DNA of 64,000 nt, taken from positions 102,204,501-102,268,500 of the forward strand of contig CM065815.1 of assembly GCA_033398695.1 (NCBI GenBank), given 5' to 3'. The notes below the pieces were generated by a model. The model was given only the letters and a program-made list of their open reading frames with translations, was not told the DNA's origin and made no database searches. The position numbers and the translations under genes are program-made. Each line of letters opens with the position of its first letter. Position 1 is the first letter of the stretch. The stretch comes from Orobanche coerulescens (Eukaryota > Streptophyta > Magnoliopsida > Lamiales > Orobanchaceae). Shown piece by piece: positions 46,093 through 57,732 of the stretch.

Positions 46093-49000
46093 TTCCTCCG
46101 TCTTTGAAAGGAATTGACCTCAGTCGCAATGCCATCGTCGCCAAGATAAGGTGAGAGATCACCTATGTTGAATGTCGCGTGTACTCCGTATTCGCCCTAA
46201 GTTCGACTTTGTATGCGTTGTCGTTCACTTTTTCCACAATCTTGTACGGACCTTCGGCTCTCGGCATCAATTTGTTCTTCCGCTTGCTCGGGAATCTTTC
46301 TTTTCTCAAATGTATCCAAACTAAGTCGCCAACATCAAATAATCTCGCCTTTTTATTTTTGTTCGACTTCCGCTTTGTACATTTCGCTTCACTTCTTTAA
46401 TCCGTTCCCGTATCTTTTCGTAACTTCACCATGGATTTGAGTTTTGCTTCGGCCCTTGTGAACCACCCGTTGCTCGGCAGGGAATCAAGTCCAATGGCAA
46501 GTGCGGATTTAATCCGTATACCACTTCAAAAGGTGAATGGGCCGTGGCATAACCGGTGATCGGTTGTATGCGAATTCGGCATGAGCAAGTTTAACGTCCC
46601 AATCTTTCGAGTTTTATTTACCAACCCTCGTAATAATGTTCCCAAGGTTCGATTAGTTACCTCTTGCATCGTCGGTTTGCGGGTGATGTGAAGTCTTGAA
46701 TAGGAGTTTAGTACCGACTTTCCTCCATAAAGTATTCCGAAGTAACTTAGAAATTTGGAATCTCGATCCGACACGATAGTTTTGGCACCGTGTAAGCGAA
46801 CTATTTCCGGAAATACAAGTCCGCCACATTGCTTGCGTCATCGGTTTTGTGGCACGCGACAAAGTGAGCCATTTTGAAAAGCGGTCGACGACCACCAAGA
46901 TCGAGTCCTTGCCTCGTTGAGTACGAGGTAAAGCCACAATAAAATCCATCGAGACATCCTCCCACGTGCCGTAACGGTATTGGCAACGGCATGTATGTAC
47001 TTGACTTGAACGAACTTTTCATCATATGACAAGTTACGCATTTGCTCACGATTGTCTGACGTCACCATACATCTTCGGCCAAAAGAAATGTTCTTTTAGC
47101 ACCTCTACGCTTTGGTCGAGCCGAAGTGACCGGCTAGTCCTCCTCCGTGCGCCTCCCGAACCAGCAATTCCCGAATTGTATGTCTCGGCACACATAATTT
47201 ATTCCCCTTGAAGAGAAAGCCATCTTGTAAAACGAATTCCTCGTGCGGGGCCGTTTTACAACGGTTAAAAATTTCCCGAAATCCAAATCGTCGTTGTAAT
47301 GATCTTTCAAAGTCTCGAATCCCAACAAACGAACATCTAGCATCGACAGTAAGGCATACTGTCTCGACAGTGCATCCGCCACTACATTACTCTTCCCGTC
47401 TTTGTACTTGGATGAAAAATGAAAAGATTGTAAAAATTCCACCCATTTTGCATGTCTCGGGCTTAGCTTACTCTGTCGTTGATGTATTTCAACGACTCGT
47501 GATCCGAGTGCGGCACGAAATGTTTCGAACGCAGATAATGACTCCAATGATCGAGTGCTCTTACGATAGCATAGAACTCCTTGTCGTAAGTACAATAATT
47601 CACTCGGGCGCCACTTAACTTCTCCGAAAATAGGCAATGGGACGGCCTCTCGAATGAGCACCGCCCGATTCCAACTCCGCTAGCATCGCATTCTACCTCA
47701 AACGGTTGTGAAAATCGGGCAACGTCAAAATCGGCGCTTCATAATTTTCCTTTTAAGTTTTCAAAAGCCTTTTGGGCCGTCTCGTTCAAGCAAAGGTTCC
47801 TTTTCGGACACTCCGTGATAGGACCGGATATAGTCTCAAGTCCCGTATGAATCGTCGGAAAAGAAGCGAGGCCATGAAATGACCGTACCTCCGTGATTGT
47901 CTTTGGGGTCGGCCACGACTTGATTGCCGCGATCTTCTCTTGATCGACCAAACTCCGTCTTTTGAAACAACATAGCCGAGAAAGACAAGACTCGACTAGA
48001 AAAGTACACTTCTCCCGTTTTCCATAAAGCTTTTGTTCCCTTAGCGTCTCAAACACGTACCGCAAATGTTCGAGATGTTCTTCTACGACCGATCAGTAGA
48101 TCAAAATGTCGTCTAAGTACACGACAACAAACTTTCCCAAGAAAGGTTTTAGAACCTCGTTCATCAACCTCATAAAGGTGCTCGGGCGTTGGTGAGGCCG
48201 AATGGCATCACAACCCATTCGTAAAGTCCATTCTTCGTTTTAAACGCCGTTTTCCATTCGTCTCTCTCGCATGCGATTTGATGGTATCCGCTCCGTAAAT
48301 CAACTTTGGAAAATATAACCGAGCCATGTAACTCGTCCAAAGATGTCGTCTAGTCTCTGGATGGGAAACCGATACTTGACGGTGATGTTATTCACGGCTC
48401 ATCACAATACACATCCGCCATGTTCCGTCTTTTTTGGTACGAGTAGAACCGGAACCGCACACGGACTTAAACTTTCTCGGACATATCCGTGATTCATGAG
48501 TTCATCAATTTGACGTTGTAGTTCTTTTGTTTCTTCGGATTACAACGATACGCTTTGTTTGGTAATGGAGCTCCGGTATAAGATCAATCGGTGTTCAATC
48601 CCGCGGATAGGTGGTAATCCTACCGGCAAGTCTTCGGGAAATACGTCCGAAAACTCGTGTAATAGTGCCTCGATCTCCTCCTCATTTTGCGATTTGGTGG
48701 CAAGATTTGGACCTCCTTGATCATCATCAAATAAACACGTTCGCCATCGTCAATGGCGTGTTCGACTTCTTTCTCGCTTTGCAAACATCGTAAGTTTCGG
48801 TCCTTCGACTTTTCGAACTCATCGTCCGGATAGATTGAGGTGACATAGGCTTAAGAACAATTTTTTACCTTTGTCACGTAGCTCATATTCATTACTCCTC
48901 CTCGATGGAGTACGTCCCGATCAAATAGCCAAGGTCTTCCTAATAACACGTGACATGCGTCCATCGGTAGTACATCGCATGTAATGTCATCGCCATACGA

Positions 49001-50226
49001 ACCCATGGTGAGTCCGACCTTTACTTGTCTTGAAACCTTCACTTTGTTTCCATCATCGAGCCAATGGAGTGCATACGGCCGGATGGGCCGTGGTGACCAA
49101 GCCGAGTTTTGAAACCATCTCGCTTGATGCCACGTTTGTACAACTTCCACCGTCAATGATCAAGCTACACCATTTCTCTCGACACGACACTTCGTGTGAA
49201 AGATTTGGTCTCGTTGTTCTTCGTCACTCGGCCGCCTTCGTTTGCAACATGCGAAGGACAAGGTTCGTGTCATAGTTCGGGGCATCGTATGCCTCGCATT
49301 CTTCTTCTTCGTCGCCTTCTAAGTTAAAAACGTCTCCAACTCTTTCTTCTTGGCTAATAATTCCTCTCGCGCTAGGGCTTCTCGTAACGTCACAATCCTC
49401 CGATTCGGACAAGCACTTTGATAGTGTCCAAATCCTTGACATTTGAAACATCGGACTTTAGATAGGCTCGTCTCTTTTGGTGTGGTAGGGTTTTTGGAAT
49501 GGTAGTAATTTGATCGGATTGTGGTGACAGGTTTTGGAAACGAGCTAGAACTCGCGCCAAAGTTGGTGTTTCCGTATTTAGGTGGGAATTCGGGTTTAGA
49601 GAGTTTGGTTTTGTTTTGATTTTCCAACTTTATGCAAAGTCCGCATAAAGTATCGAAGTCGAGAATAGGGGTAGAGTTCCACGGAATTAGCAATGTTTTT
49701 GTTCAAGCCTCGTAGGAAACGGGACATCCGCAATTCTTCGCTTTCTTCAAGTTCTCCCATCAAGGATAAGTTTTCAAACTCCTCGATGTACTCCTCGACA
49801 CCGAGCTTTCCTTGCGTGAGGTCGAAATTTTTCTGATGTGCTCGGTTTGTGTGTAGCCGGACATATCTTTTCGTAGTTTCCTTTTAGGGAATCCTACGAA
49901 CGTATCTTCTCTTTTCCTACACGACTTCTCTGCGTCTTCATTCGCTCAAACCAAAGGGAAGCTCCTTTCCAAGTTTGAGGATCGCGTACTTGCAACGTAC
50001 TCGTCATTGAGTTCCTTGAACTCAAACATTCGCTCAATTTTTCTTTCCCACTCCGGATAAACTTCAGGATCGGTGCCGCCTACGAACTCCTAAGTTCGCC
50101 GGTCTTGTACTCATCCGCATGTCGTGGTGCATGCATGGTGTCATGTCCTCGTCGTGCATGGATTCTGGCCCGGCAAGCCACGCGAGCGTCACGTAGTTGT
50201 GCTACTTCTTCATCGGTGAATGCCAT
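45961..50226 (-). pseudogene. gag-pol: Element J gag-pol, heavily frameshifted
   Basis: Minus strand from the conserved ATG of MAFTDEEVAQLR (50226) to TAG at 45961 inside the 3' LTR. Recognisable in shifting frames: Gag (50226-49700), knuckle region (about 49440, [14 protein letters not shown]), protease (about 49170), linker and RT (48800-48000), RNase H and the integrase zinc region (47700-47050), integrase core and C-terminus (47000-46100). More indels per kb than any other copy, although it is the most internal insertion of its stack. That mismatch between position and decay is the main reason to suspect sequence errors. Confidence 0.88.
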
Positions 50227-50277
50227 TTTCTTGATGATGTCGAGAATCGTGAGACAAGTGTCTCTCGATACCACTTA

Positions 50278-51172
50278 TGATACGAATTACGTAAGTAATG
50301 CGTATAAAACACAACGGAAGATTATTATGTTTACAATATGGATTGAAACTACAAAGGTGGTGGACGAATATTATGGAATTCGCCGTGATATAGTAAGAAT
50401 TACGGAGTTTGGTGTGTTTTTATCGAACTAGACCTATAACTCGATAAAAGGGTAATCTTTTCCCAAGACCTTTTGAGAATTGATTAAAGTTAAAATCTCG
50501 AAACTCGTCGAAACAATAACTAAGGTTTGTCGAACTCGTTCAACGTATATTTCAAAGGAAATACAAAGTTTATTATGATTCTCGATGATTTACAAGTACA
50601 ACGAACACTACTATATATAGTAGTTTACAACCGCATTTAAAATACAACAAAACGAAAAAGGAAACTTCCTAACACAACATTTCGCCGAAAATCACAAGAA
50701 GATGCCAAGCAATCTTGGTGTTATTTGGATGAAAGAGACATGAAGCATCCTTTGGTCTTGATGGTGACATGAAGTAGAATCAACACATTATCCTCCTTCC
50801 ATTTCGCCGAGCATGCTTCAAGATATCTCCTCCTTGGAATTATATGGATGATAAAGAAATGAGTGACAATGACATGAAGAAGAAAATCTTCCCTCCATCT
50901 CTTGGTTCGGCCGTATGTGACAAAGGTGGGGAAGGAGGGAATCACCTCTTTATTTTGTAAGGATATGAAGTCAAGATGTCCCTTTCAAGCATGATATGGC
51001 CGATCCATCATGCTTTCGGACCGATCCCGTCGTCGAATTCTACGTCACTCCGATTCCGATTAACAACGTAACTCCAAGCCGTTTAACATTTTCTCCTAAG
51101 TATAACGATGCATCATCATGAATGTCGATTTTTATCGGAGTTTCTTCGACTGGAATATTAGATATCGTATCA
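50278..51172 (-). repeat. Element J 5' LTR
   Basis: 895 bp. Primer site on the minus strand adjoins at about 50264-50275 (TGGTATCGAGAG). Three sites read CGCCG where the other LTR has CGGCCG (about 50380, 50682, 50803). The tail-coding stretch 51040-51172 is open and reads SLYLGENVKRLGVTLLIGIG. Confidence 0.94.
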
Positions 51173-51177
51173 GGGCC

Positions 51178-52545
51178 CAACCGTGTCAGTCGATTGCTCA
51201 TGACGAGAGGATGAAGAAGGGTTATGCAAGATCGTGCCCTTGGAAGACACTGACGTGTTTTTATTATCAGGCTGGAAGACGTTAGTGGTAAGGGATAACA
51301 TGTTATTGTTGGCATGTTCAGCGGAGAACTCAGAGGTGGGGACAATGGTATCATTTTGCTCTATTGAAGGCTGGAAAACCGTTAAGGCGAGCTGATGGTG
51401 ATCATTATTGGAATCGCCTTCTATTGGTTCAACATCAAGCACATTGAAGCGATTATTGTTGTTTGAATTATTGACCCTAACAGTAGGGGTAGGGGATGGT
51501 TTCCGAACATATTTAGATTGACGATTCTGGCGGTCGCTAGAACCGTAGAGTTGGAGTTCTGAGCCAATTTTTGGCTTCTACAGAATTGTTGGAGTGACCA
51601 ACGATTGAGAAATGAGTGCAAAACTCGAAACTTTTCGTAGCCAATAGAAGGGAAAACACAATGACCCGAACATTCAACCATGACATTGTTGTGAACATGG
51701 TCTTTCAAGTCAATTTCAATTAGGACCCGAACAAAATGACCCACTTCCCCATTCAGAGAACGTTCATCAATTTTCGAGGGTTGCCAAGAGTCTTAGCAAT
51801 TGTAAAAATAAGTTGAGGGTGCCGTATTCAATCGGCAACTCATAAATTCGGATCCAAACTTGTGCTTTAGAAGTTGCAATTTTATAAGGGTTGAAATCCG
51901 AACCCAAGTGGATAAACGAAAATATCCGGAGACCAAGTTCCATGAAGTTTTGCTAAAAACACGATTTTTATCTTCCGAATTATTAAATTGAACGTTAAAG
52001 TATCCTTTTCCCAAAGGTATTAATTTCAGGACGTGGAGATAGACCAAGCATTTTGCAATTCACCTTGATTGATCAAGAGAGTAAGGCTTAGAGTTTTTCG
52101 GTTGCAACAACCGCCATTTAAGGAATTTTGAAGGTATTTAACCCTTTCAGAGTAAATTTTTTCATCTAAGGAAATAGATATGAAATCCCCTTTGCGCACC
52201 TGGATCACGTAGTTACGATAAATATCATACGAGAAATGAATATCTTTCCTCGAGTTAGAAAGATTACCCGTCGAGCTTCCTTGAAAGATGAAGGAGAGGG
52301 ACCCGTAGTTTTTCCCAAACTTGGGTCATCTTGTTTGAGGGAACCGAGCCGGGGGCCGAATTATGGAGCGGCGCCAAGACGGAATGATGGAGAGACCAAG
52401 GCGTCTTCGAATAGGAAATGTTGGAAAGAGATGACATCATATGTTGGAAGCATGACATGAGGACTTCCGTATTGTCGGAATCGACGATGGATGAACAAAG
52501 TCCGGTGGTCGCCCATTCGCTGGCGGCGACGCCGTCATCGGCCAT
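51178..52545 (-). pseudogene. ORF1: LINE I ORF1, N-terminal and central part
   Basis: Minus strand from ATG 52545 (MADDGVAA). Contains EVLMSCFQHMMSSLSN, then a region beginning KGDFISISLDEKIYSERVKY (52190-52030). Next come FNNSEDKNRVFSKTSWNLVS (about 51990-51930) and the DUF4283-type signature RVLIEIDLKDHVHNNVMVE (about 51725-51665). Several frameshifts. Continues across J into 44903-45195. Confidence 0.78.
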
Positions 52546-53156
52546 GATCACGGGAACCAAATCGCTGGAGAGCGGCTCCCAAGAACCCTAAGGAAGACCC
52601 CGTCGGAAAATCTCGCCGGACCGAGGTCGCGGAAAATCTCGCCGGAATCGAGGTGGCCGGAAGCTGGTCGAAATTGTAAGCAACGGAAGCGGCTCGACAA
52701 GAGGAATCCAATGAAAGTGGTCCGCTCGAGAGGAGGCCGAGCACGCGAAAAGAGAAAACGCGGCCGCGGTCAACGGTTGACCAAGAAACTTCGCCGGCCG
52801 GAGACCGCGATTCAGCCGACGAGACCAGAGGGTAAATGACCGGAATTACAACAGGAGTCTATTCCGGTTGGTGCCCAAGATATTGCGCCACGGACGTGGC
52901 CGGAAAATGCAACCGAAGTTCAGCGAAATTGTAGTTTTCAGCCGGAATTTGCAACCTAGATTTGCACAGGTAAACGTTGTCGGAATTGAGTGAAATTTGG
53001 AGGGGACGTTCGTCTTGGAGAGACGAACAATCGGCCGTCGGCCGATGATGGAGGGGCTTTCTCACGCGCCCACACGCGCCGCCGGGCCGGGAGCTGTTTT
53101 GTGTGTGAAAATCGCCCCTAGAGTGTGTGTGAAGTGTTTTGAGATTGCATTTAACT
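52546..53156 (-). promoter_or_regulatory. LINE I 5' UTR
   Basis: GC-rich leader of about 610 bp matching that of LINE F, including the CGGCCGACGGCCG stretch. The outermost bases (GTTAAATGCAATCTCAAAAC on the minus strand) differ from LINE F. Confidence 0.5.
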
Positions 53157-53387
53157 CTCGTCATTGAGATCCTTGAACTCAAACATTCGTTCAATTTTTC
53201 TTTCCCACTCCAAATAAACCTCGGGATCGGTGCCGCCTACGAACTCCGGAAGTTCGCTTGTCTTGTATTCATCAGCATGTCGTGGTGCATGCATGGTGTC
53301 GTATCCTCGTCGTGCTTGGATTCTGGGCTCCGGTAGGTCACGAAGAACGTCACGTAGTTGTGCTACTTCTTCATCGGTGAATGCCAT
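53157..53387 (-). pseudogene. gag-pol: Element H Gag, N-terminal part
   Basis: Minus strand from the ATG of MAFTDEEVAQLR (53387) through GGTDPEVYLEWERKIERMF to LND, open, then cut by LINE I. Continues at 40532. Together with 36415-40532 it makes the H polyprotein. Confidence 0.88.
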
Positions 53388-53438
53388 CTTCTTGAGTAAC
53401 GTCGAGAACTGTGAGACAAATGTCTCTAATACCACTTA

Positions 53439-54381
53439 TGATACGAATTACGTAAGTAATACGTATAAAATACAGCGGAAGTTTAACAAGTATCGAGTAA
53501 CACTTGAAAATTACTAAGGGTGGCCGAGTTTGAATGGTGTTCGGCCGTGAGGTAGTGTGATGTACGGATTTTGATGTGTTTTATCGAACTAGACCTATAA
53601 CTCGATAAAAGGTAATCTCTTCCCAAGACCTATTGAGAATTGATCAAGTTAAAATCTCGAGACACGTCGAAACAATAACTAAAGTTTGTTGAACTCGTTC
53701 AACGTATATTTCAAAGAAATACAAGGTTTATTACTTTTCCAGATGATTTACAAATACAACGAGCACTACTATATATAGTAGTCTCCAACCGTAAGAAAAT
53801 ACAACAAAACGAGAAATGAAACTTCCTAGCAACTTCCATTTCGGCCGAAATATCTAAAGATGAGATACCAAGTATCTTGGTTTTATTAGGTGATTAAGAC
53901 ATGAAGCAATCTTGGACTTGATGGTGACATGAAGAAGATCTTCACCAAATGTAATCTTCAATTCGGCCGATTCCTCAAGTAGTGATTTAGGAAGATTTTT
54001 GTGAAGATATGATATCACCCCTTTGGAATTATTATGGTGATTATGACTTGAGGGAAAATGACATGAAGGATGAAAGTCTTCTTCAAATCTTAAGCATGGG
54101 CCGATTTTGTAGTGAAGTGGGGAAGGAAAATATCTTCATTATCTTGTCAAAGATATGAAGTCAAGTGAGGTCCCTTTCAAGCATGTCTTGGCCGAATTTG
54201 CATGCTTTCGGACCGATTCCGTCGTCGAGTTTACGTTATTCCGATTCCGATTAACAACGTAACTCCAATCCGCGTGTTCTTTTCTCCCAAGTATAACGAT
54301 GCATGGCCATGCGAATTTGCATCGTCGTGGATGTCGATTTTTATTGGAGCTTCTTCGACTGAAATATTAGATATCGTATCA
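53439..54381 (-). repeat. Element H 5' LTR
   Basis: 943 bp, the same length as the 3' LTR and nearly identical. TATA palindrome at about 53766. Primer site on the minus strand reads TGGTATTAGAGAC at about 53424-53436, the closest match here to TGGTATCAGAGC. Confidence 0.95.
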
Positions 54382-54386
54382 GCAGG

Positions 54387-55956
54387 CCAGTACCCAGCAA
54401 CCATTACATAAGGTGCACCAACAGCACGAAACAGAAAAATAATAAAAAATAATAAAAAAGTTACAATGGAACTACCAAGCAACCCTCCAAATGCGCCTAA
54501 CAGCGACCGCAGATAAGGAATGAGGTGGCCAACGCTGGGAGATGACGTCACGAACAAGACCAATCCCCTGAAAAGTAACTGTGTGTGGATCTCGACGCCT
54601 CTGACCGAATCTCCTCTTATTACGCTCCTGCCAGATTAAGTAGACCAACACATCTAGAAATATACAGTATGCCACGTTAACCACATGCTACCTCTCCACA
54701 TCCTAGTCACCCAAAGAATACCCGTACTCCACTCAGAGTGAGGCCAACAAAATTTTACCTCCCTCCTACCAATAGAGATACACCTACTAGAGTAATGGCA
54801 CATGAAGAATAAGTGAGAATCAGACTCGATCGCCATCCCACAAAGGACACAAATATTATCTACATGCTGCAGCCAAGGCTTATCCATAGTCGACAGACGC
54901 TCCTGGATAGCCAACCATAAGATGAAGGAGTGCCTAGGAATCTTCCCTGGGCCAACAATGAGAGGGGCCCGCGGAACAGAAGGAGAATACGCACTAAAGA
55001 ATCGAAGAGCGGATGAGGAAGAATAGGAACCTGAGCTATGCGGTCTCAGGAGATGCGATCCTGGCCTCCATTAATAGGAGGGAGGGTAGAAACAACCTGC
55101 TGAAACTCGGAACGATCAACCACCGGCCAAACCCAATGACCATCAGAAATAACAGAGCCAAGACAGGCATGCACATCAATGCCGGTCCAAAGAGGCGCTC
55201 TAGGCACAGAATGCCTAATCTCACCCATAGGGTGCCAAGGATCCGACCATAACCGGAAGGAAGCGCCATCACCAACAGAATACTAAAATGCTCCCATGAC
55301 TAGAGGACGCAACATCAACAGCTGTTTCCAATACCAAGAAGAAGCAGCAGAGATAGGAATATCCCAAAAGGAACACTGCTGAACTCTATAACAACGAACC
55401 CAGCTAACCCAAACAGAACGAGGAGACCCAGCCAGGAGAGCCTAAATATGGCGGGTCATAAGGGCCTGGTTCTGAACCCTTAACGAAGTAATACCAAGGC
55501 CGCCACACACTACAGGCAAGCATACCTTAGACCAAGCCACTTTAGATTGCCCAGTGTCACGAGAACCTTTCCAAAGAAAACGCCTTAAATGCTTCTAAAT
55601 GAGGGCAAGCACGCCCTTAGGCAGGATAAAATACAGGCCCAATAAATGTGAAGAGCAGATAACACAGACCGAATAAGTTGACAACGACCAGCCATGGACA
55701 GAGATCTACAAGCCCAGTTACTCAGCCGACCATCAATCCTGTCAAACAAAGGAGAGCTCTGAGCCACTGTGAGCTTCGATGAAGACAAAAGGACTCCCAA
55801 ATACCTCAGAGGGAGCTGGCCCACCTGAAACCCTAATAACTGATCAACCTATGCCCCCTGCTCCATAACACTCGCTGAGAGAAAAAAATTACTCTTCCAG
55901 GGTTTGCGCGCAACCCCGAAAGAGAGTCAAAGATATCAATACTCCTCTTAAGAACA
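54387..55956 (-). pseudogene. ORF2: LINE K: RT C-terminal and zinc-binding region, 5' cut
   Basis: A different, older LINE on the minus strand. Visible: IFDSLSGLRANPGRVIFFSQ (RT, near 55950-55890), QLPLRYLGVLLSSSKL, SMAGRCQLIRSVLSALHIYW, then the zf-RVT-type motif (HSFILWLAIQERLSTMDKPW; CVLCGMAIESDSHLFFMC) at about 54920-54780, and the terminal YLIWQERNKRRFG. No RNase H is attached, unlike F and I. The upstream part is cut by the LTR O at 55957 and the tail is separated by H. Several frameshifts. Confidence 0.88.
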
Positions 55957-56516
55957 TGATACGAATTAACGTATAAGTCGGACGTAAATTCGCCGGAAAA
56001 TGCAGCAGATATATCTTTTAACCTCTCAACACTCGATATGTGAAACACTCGTAAGAATTAACCGAAAGTAGGACAATTCGGCTTATGTAAACAAGAATAA
56101 AATGAAAGTAAATTATCAAACTAGACCTATAGTTTGATAAGACAATCTCTCCTCAAGACCTATTGAGAATCGATTAAATTACAACTCGAAGACGCGTCGA
56201 ATTATAATTAAGTTGTGCTGAAAATCATTCAACAATGAATACATACATGTATTTCGTTTTTTCAAGCTTCCAAAGTGTTTTTTAAAGGTTGAGGATAAGG
56301 CTAATATATAGCCATTACAACTACTAGTTCAAACAAGATCACACAAAATCAAGCTAAAAGACAAGCAAATAATAAACTAAACTATCAAGACTTTTGACAA
56401 AGATTGAAAACAACACATGCTTGGCTTCTTCCTCCTTCATTTCGGCCGTGGGGTACTTGAAGGGATGAGATAATCATCTTTCTCATGTGATATCTTTGTA
56501 AGATAAGGACTTGAAC
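55957..56516 (-). repeat. LTR fragment O (diverged family member)
   Basis: Minus-strand LTR end (TGATACGAATTAACG on the plus strand), cut at 56516 by L. The target duplication candidate is GAACA at 55952-55956; its partner is beyond the window. It keeps the conserved downstream module: hairpin 2 at 56113-56140 with perfect arms TTATCAAACTA and TAGTTTGATAA around loop TAGGTC (minus-strand sense), and hairpin 1 at 56152-56167 (CTCAA, TAGGTC, TTGAG). A TATA sequence with flanking GGCTA and TAGCC arms lies near 56301. Confidence 0.8.
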
Positions 56517-57732
56517 TGATACGAAAACAACTATTCCGAATAATGATACGAAAATGACTATTCCGAATGAAGAAGATTGGAATGCATTTTAGTGATCGGA
56601 CTCGGAATAACGTAGACGTGTCGACATGCATACGTAGTATGCACCATGCATACTAAAGTCATGAATTGCATTCGGCCACCCAAAGATTCCTCCCACCATT
56701 CGCATGCTTGTATTCGGACGATCCAGGAGACATCATGAAAGATATCATGAACAAAATCATAAAAGATATCATATCTTTGTCAAAGACCATCACAAAGATT
56801 CCACAAACACATCACAAATCGGCCATATTATACTTTGAGGGAGACTTTCATCAAGTATCTTCTTCATGTCACCATCACCTAATAAAACCAAGATTCACCA
56901 TATTTCTCCTTCCCCACAAAATCGATCCAAAGCTTAAGATTTGATGAAGACTTTCATCAAATATCTTCTTCATGTCACCATCACCATAATACTTCCAAAT
57001 GAAGACATTTCTCCCACCATAATACAAAACGTAAGAAACAAGATTGGAAGAAGACTTTCCTCAAAACTTTCCTTCATGTCATTGTCCCTCATGTCTTAGT
57101 CACCATAATAATTCCAAAGGGGTTGATATCATATCTTCACAAAATCCTCCTAATCACCTAAGTTGAGTTCGGCCGATTTGAAGAATAAGGGATGATATTT
57201 AGTGAAGATCTTCTTCATGTCACCATCACCATCACAAGTCCAAGATTCATCAAAGATTTCTTCATGTCTTAATCACCTAATAAAACCAAGATGCTTGGTA
57301 TCTCCTCCTTAGATATTTCGGCCGAAATGGAAGCATGCTAGGAAGCTTCATTTTCTTGTTTTTGTTGTATTTTCTTAAAGTTGGAAACTACTATATATAG
57401 TAGTACTTGATTGTATTTGTAAGAAGCTTGAAGTTTAATAAACCTTGTATTTCTTTGAAATATACGTTGAACGAGTTCAACAAAACTTTAGTTATTGTTT
57501 CGACGCGTCTCGAGATTTTAACTTGATCAATTCTCAATAGGTCTTGGGAAGAGATTACCTTTTATCGAGTTATAGGTCTAGTTCGATAAAACACATCAAA
57601 ACCCGTACATCATACTACCTCACGGCCGAATACCATTCAAATTCGGCCACCCTTAGTAATTTTCAAGTGTTACTTTGATACTTGTTAAACTTCCGTTGTA
57701 TTTTATACGTATTACTTACGTAATTCGTATCA
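56517..57732 (+). repeat. Element L 5' LTR
   Basis: 1216 bp, the longest LTR here. The first 55 bp are a direct duplication of a 27-28-bp unit beginning TGATACGAAAA. U3 is enlarged by extra copies of a module containing CTTCATGTCACCATCA (56862 onward, about 56968, 57212 and variants). It has a small inverted repeat GCATAC/GTATGC (about 56626), the TATA palindrome (about 57389) and an AATAAA signal (57438). The twin hairpins are at 57533-57548 and 57562-57589. Ends TCGTATCA. Confidence 0.93.
57533..57589 (+). promoter_or_regulatory. Element L twin stem-loops with TAGGTC loops
   Basis: Hairpin 1 at 57533-57548: arms CTCAA and TTGGG, loop TAGGTC. Hairpin 2 at 57562-57589: arms TTATCGAGTTA and TAGTTCGATAA, loop TAGGTC. 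They are kept intact in the non-autonomous element while most coding sequence is gone, as expected for a cis-acting signal used by the helper's proteins. Role inferred. Confidence 0.6.

Larger units (their letters stand above)
45196..51172 (-). mobile_element. Element J: complete gypsy element on minus strand
   Basis: GGGCC at 45191-45195 and 51173-51177. LTRs 45196-46092 (3', 897 bp) and 50278-51172 (5', 895 bp) of the A/M type. It is the innermost element of the middle stack (K, H, I, J), so it is the youngest there by order. Confidence 0.97.
40533..53156 (-). mobile_element. LINE I: second L1-type copy, carrying element J
   Basis: Minus strand, flanked by CTCGTCATTGAGATCC (40517-40532 and 53157-53172), with its A tail at the left as a T run. 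Without J it is about 6.64 kb and matches LINE F along its length. Its first 30 or so bases differ from F. It is inserted in the Gag region of H in the same orientation as H. Confidence 0.95.
35623..54381 (-). mobile_element. Element H: gypsy element on minus strand, carrying LINE I and J
   Basis: GCAGG at 35618-35622 and 54382-54386. The LTRs are both 943 bp (35623-36565 and 53439-54381). The total is 18.8 kb because LINE I, itself carrying J, is inserted in Gag. Without them H is about 6.1 kb, like A, D and E. Confidence 0.96.
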
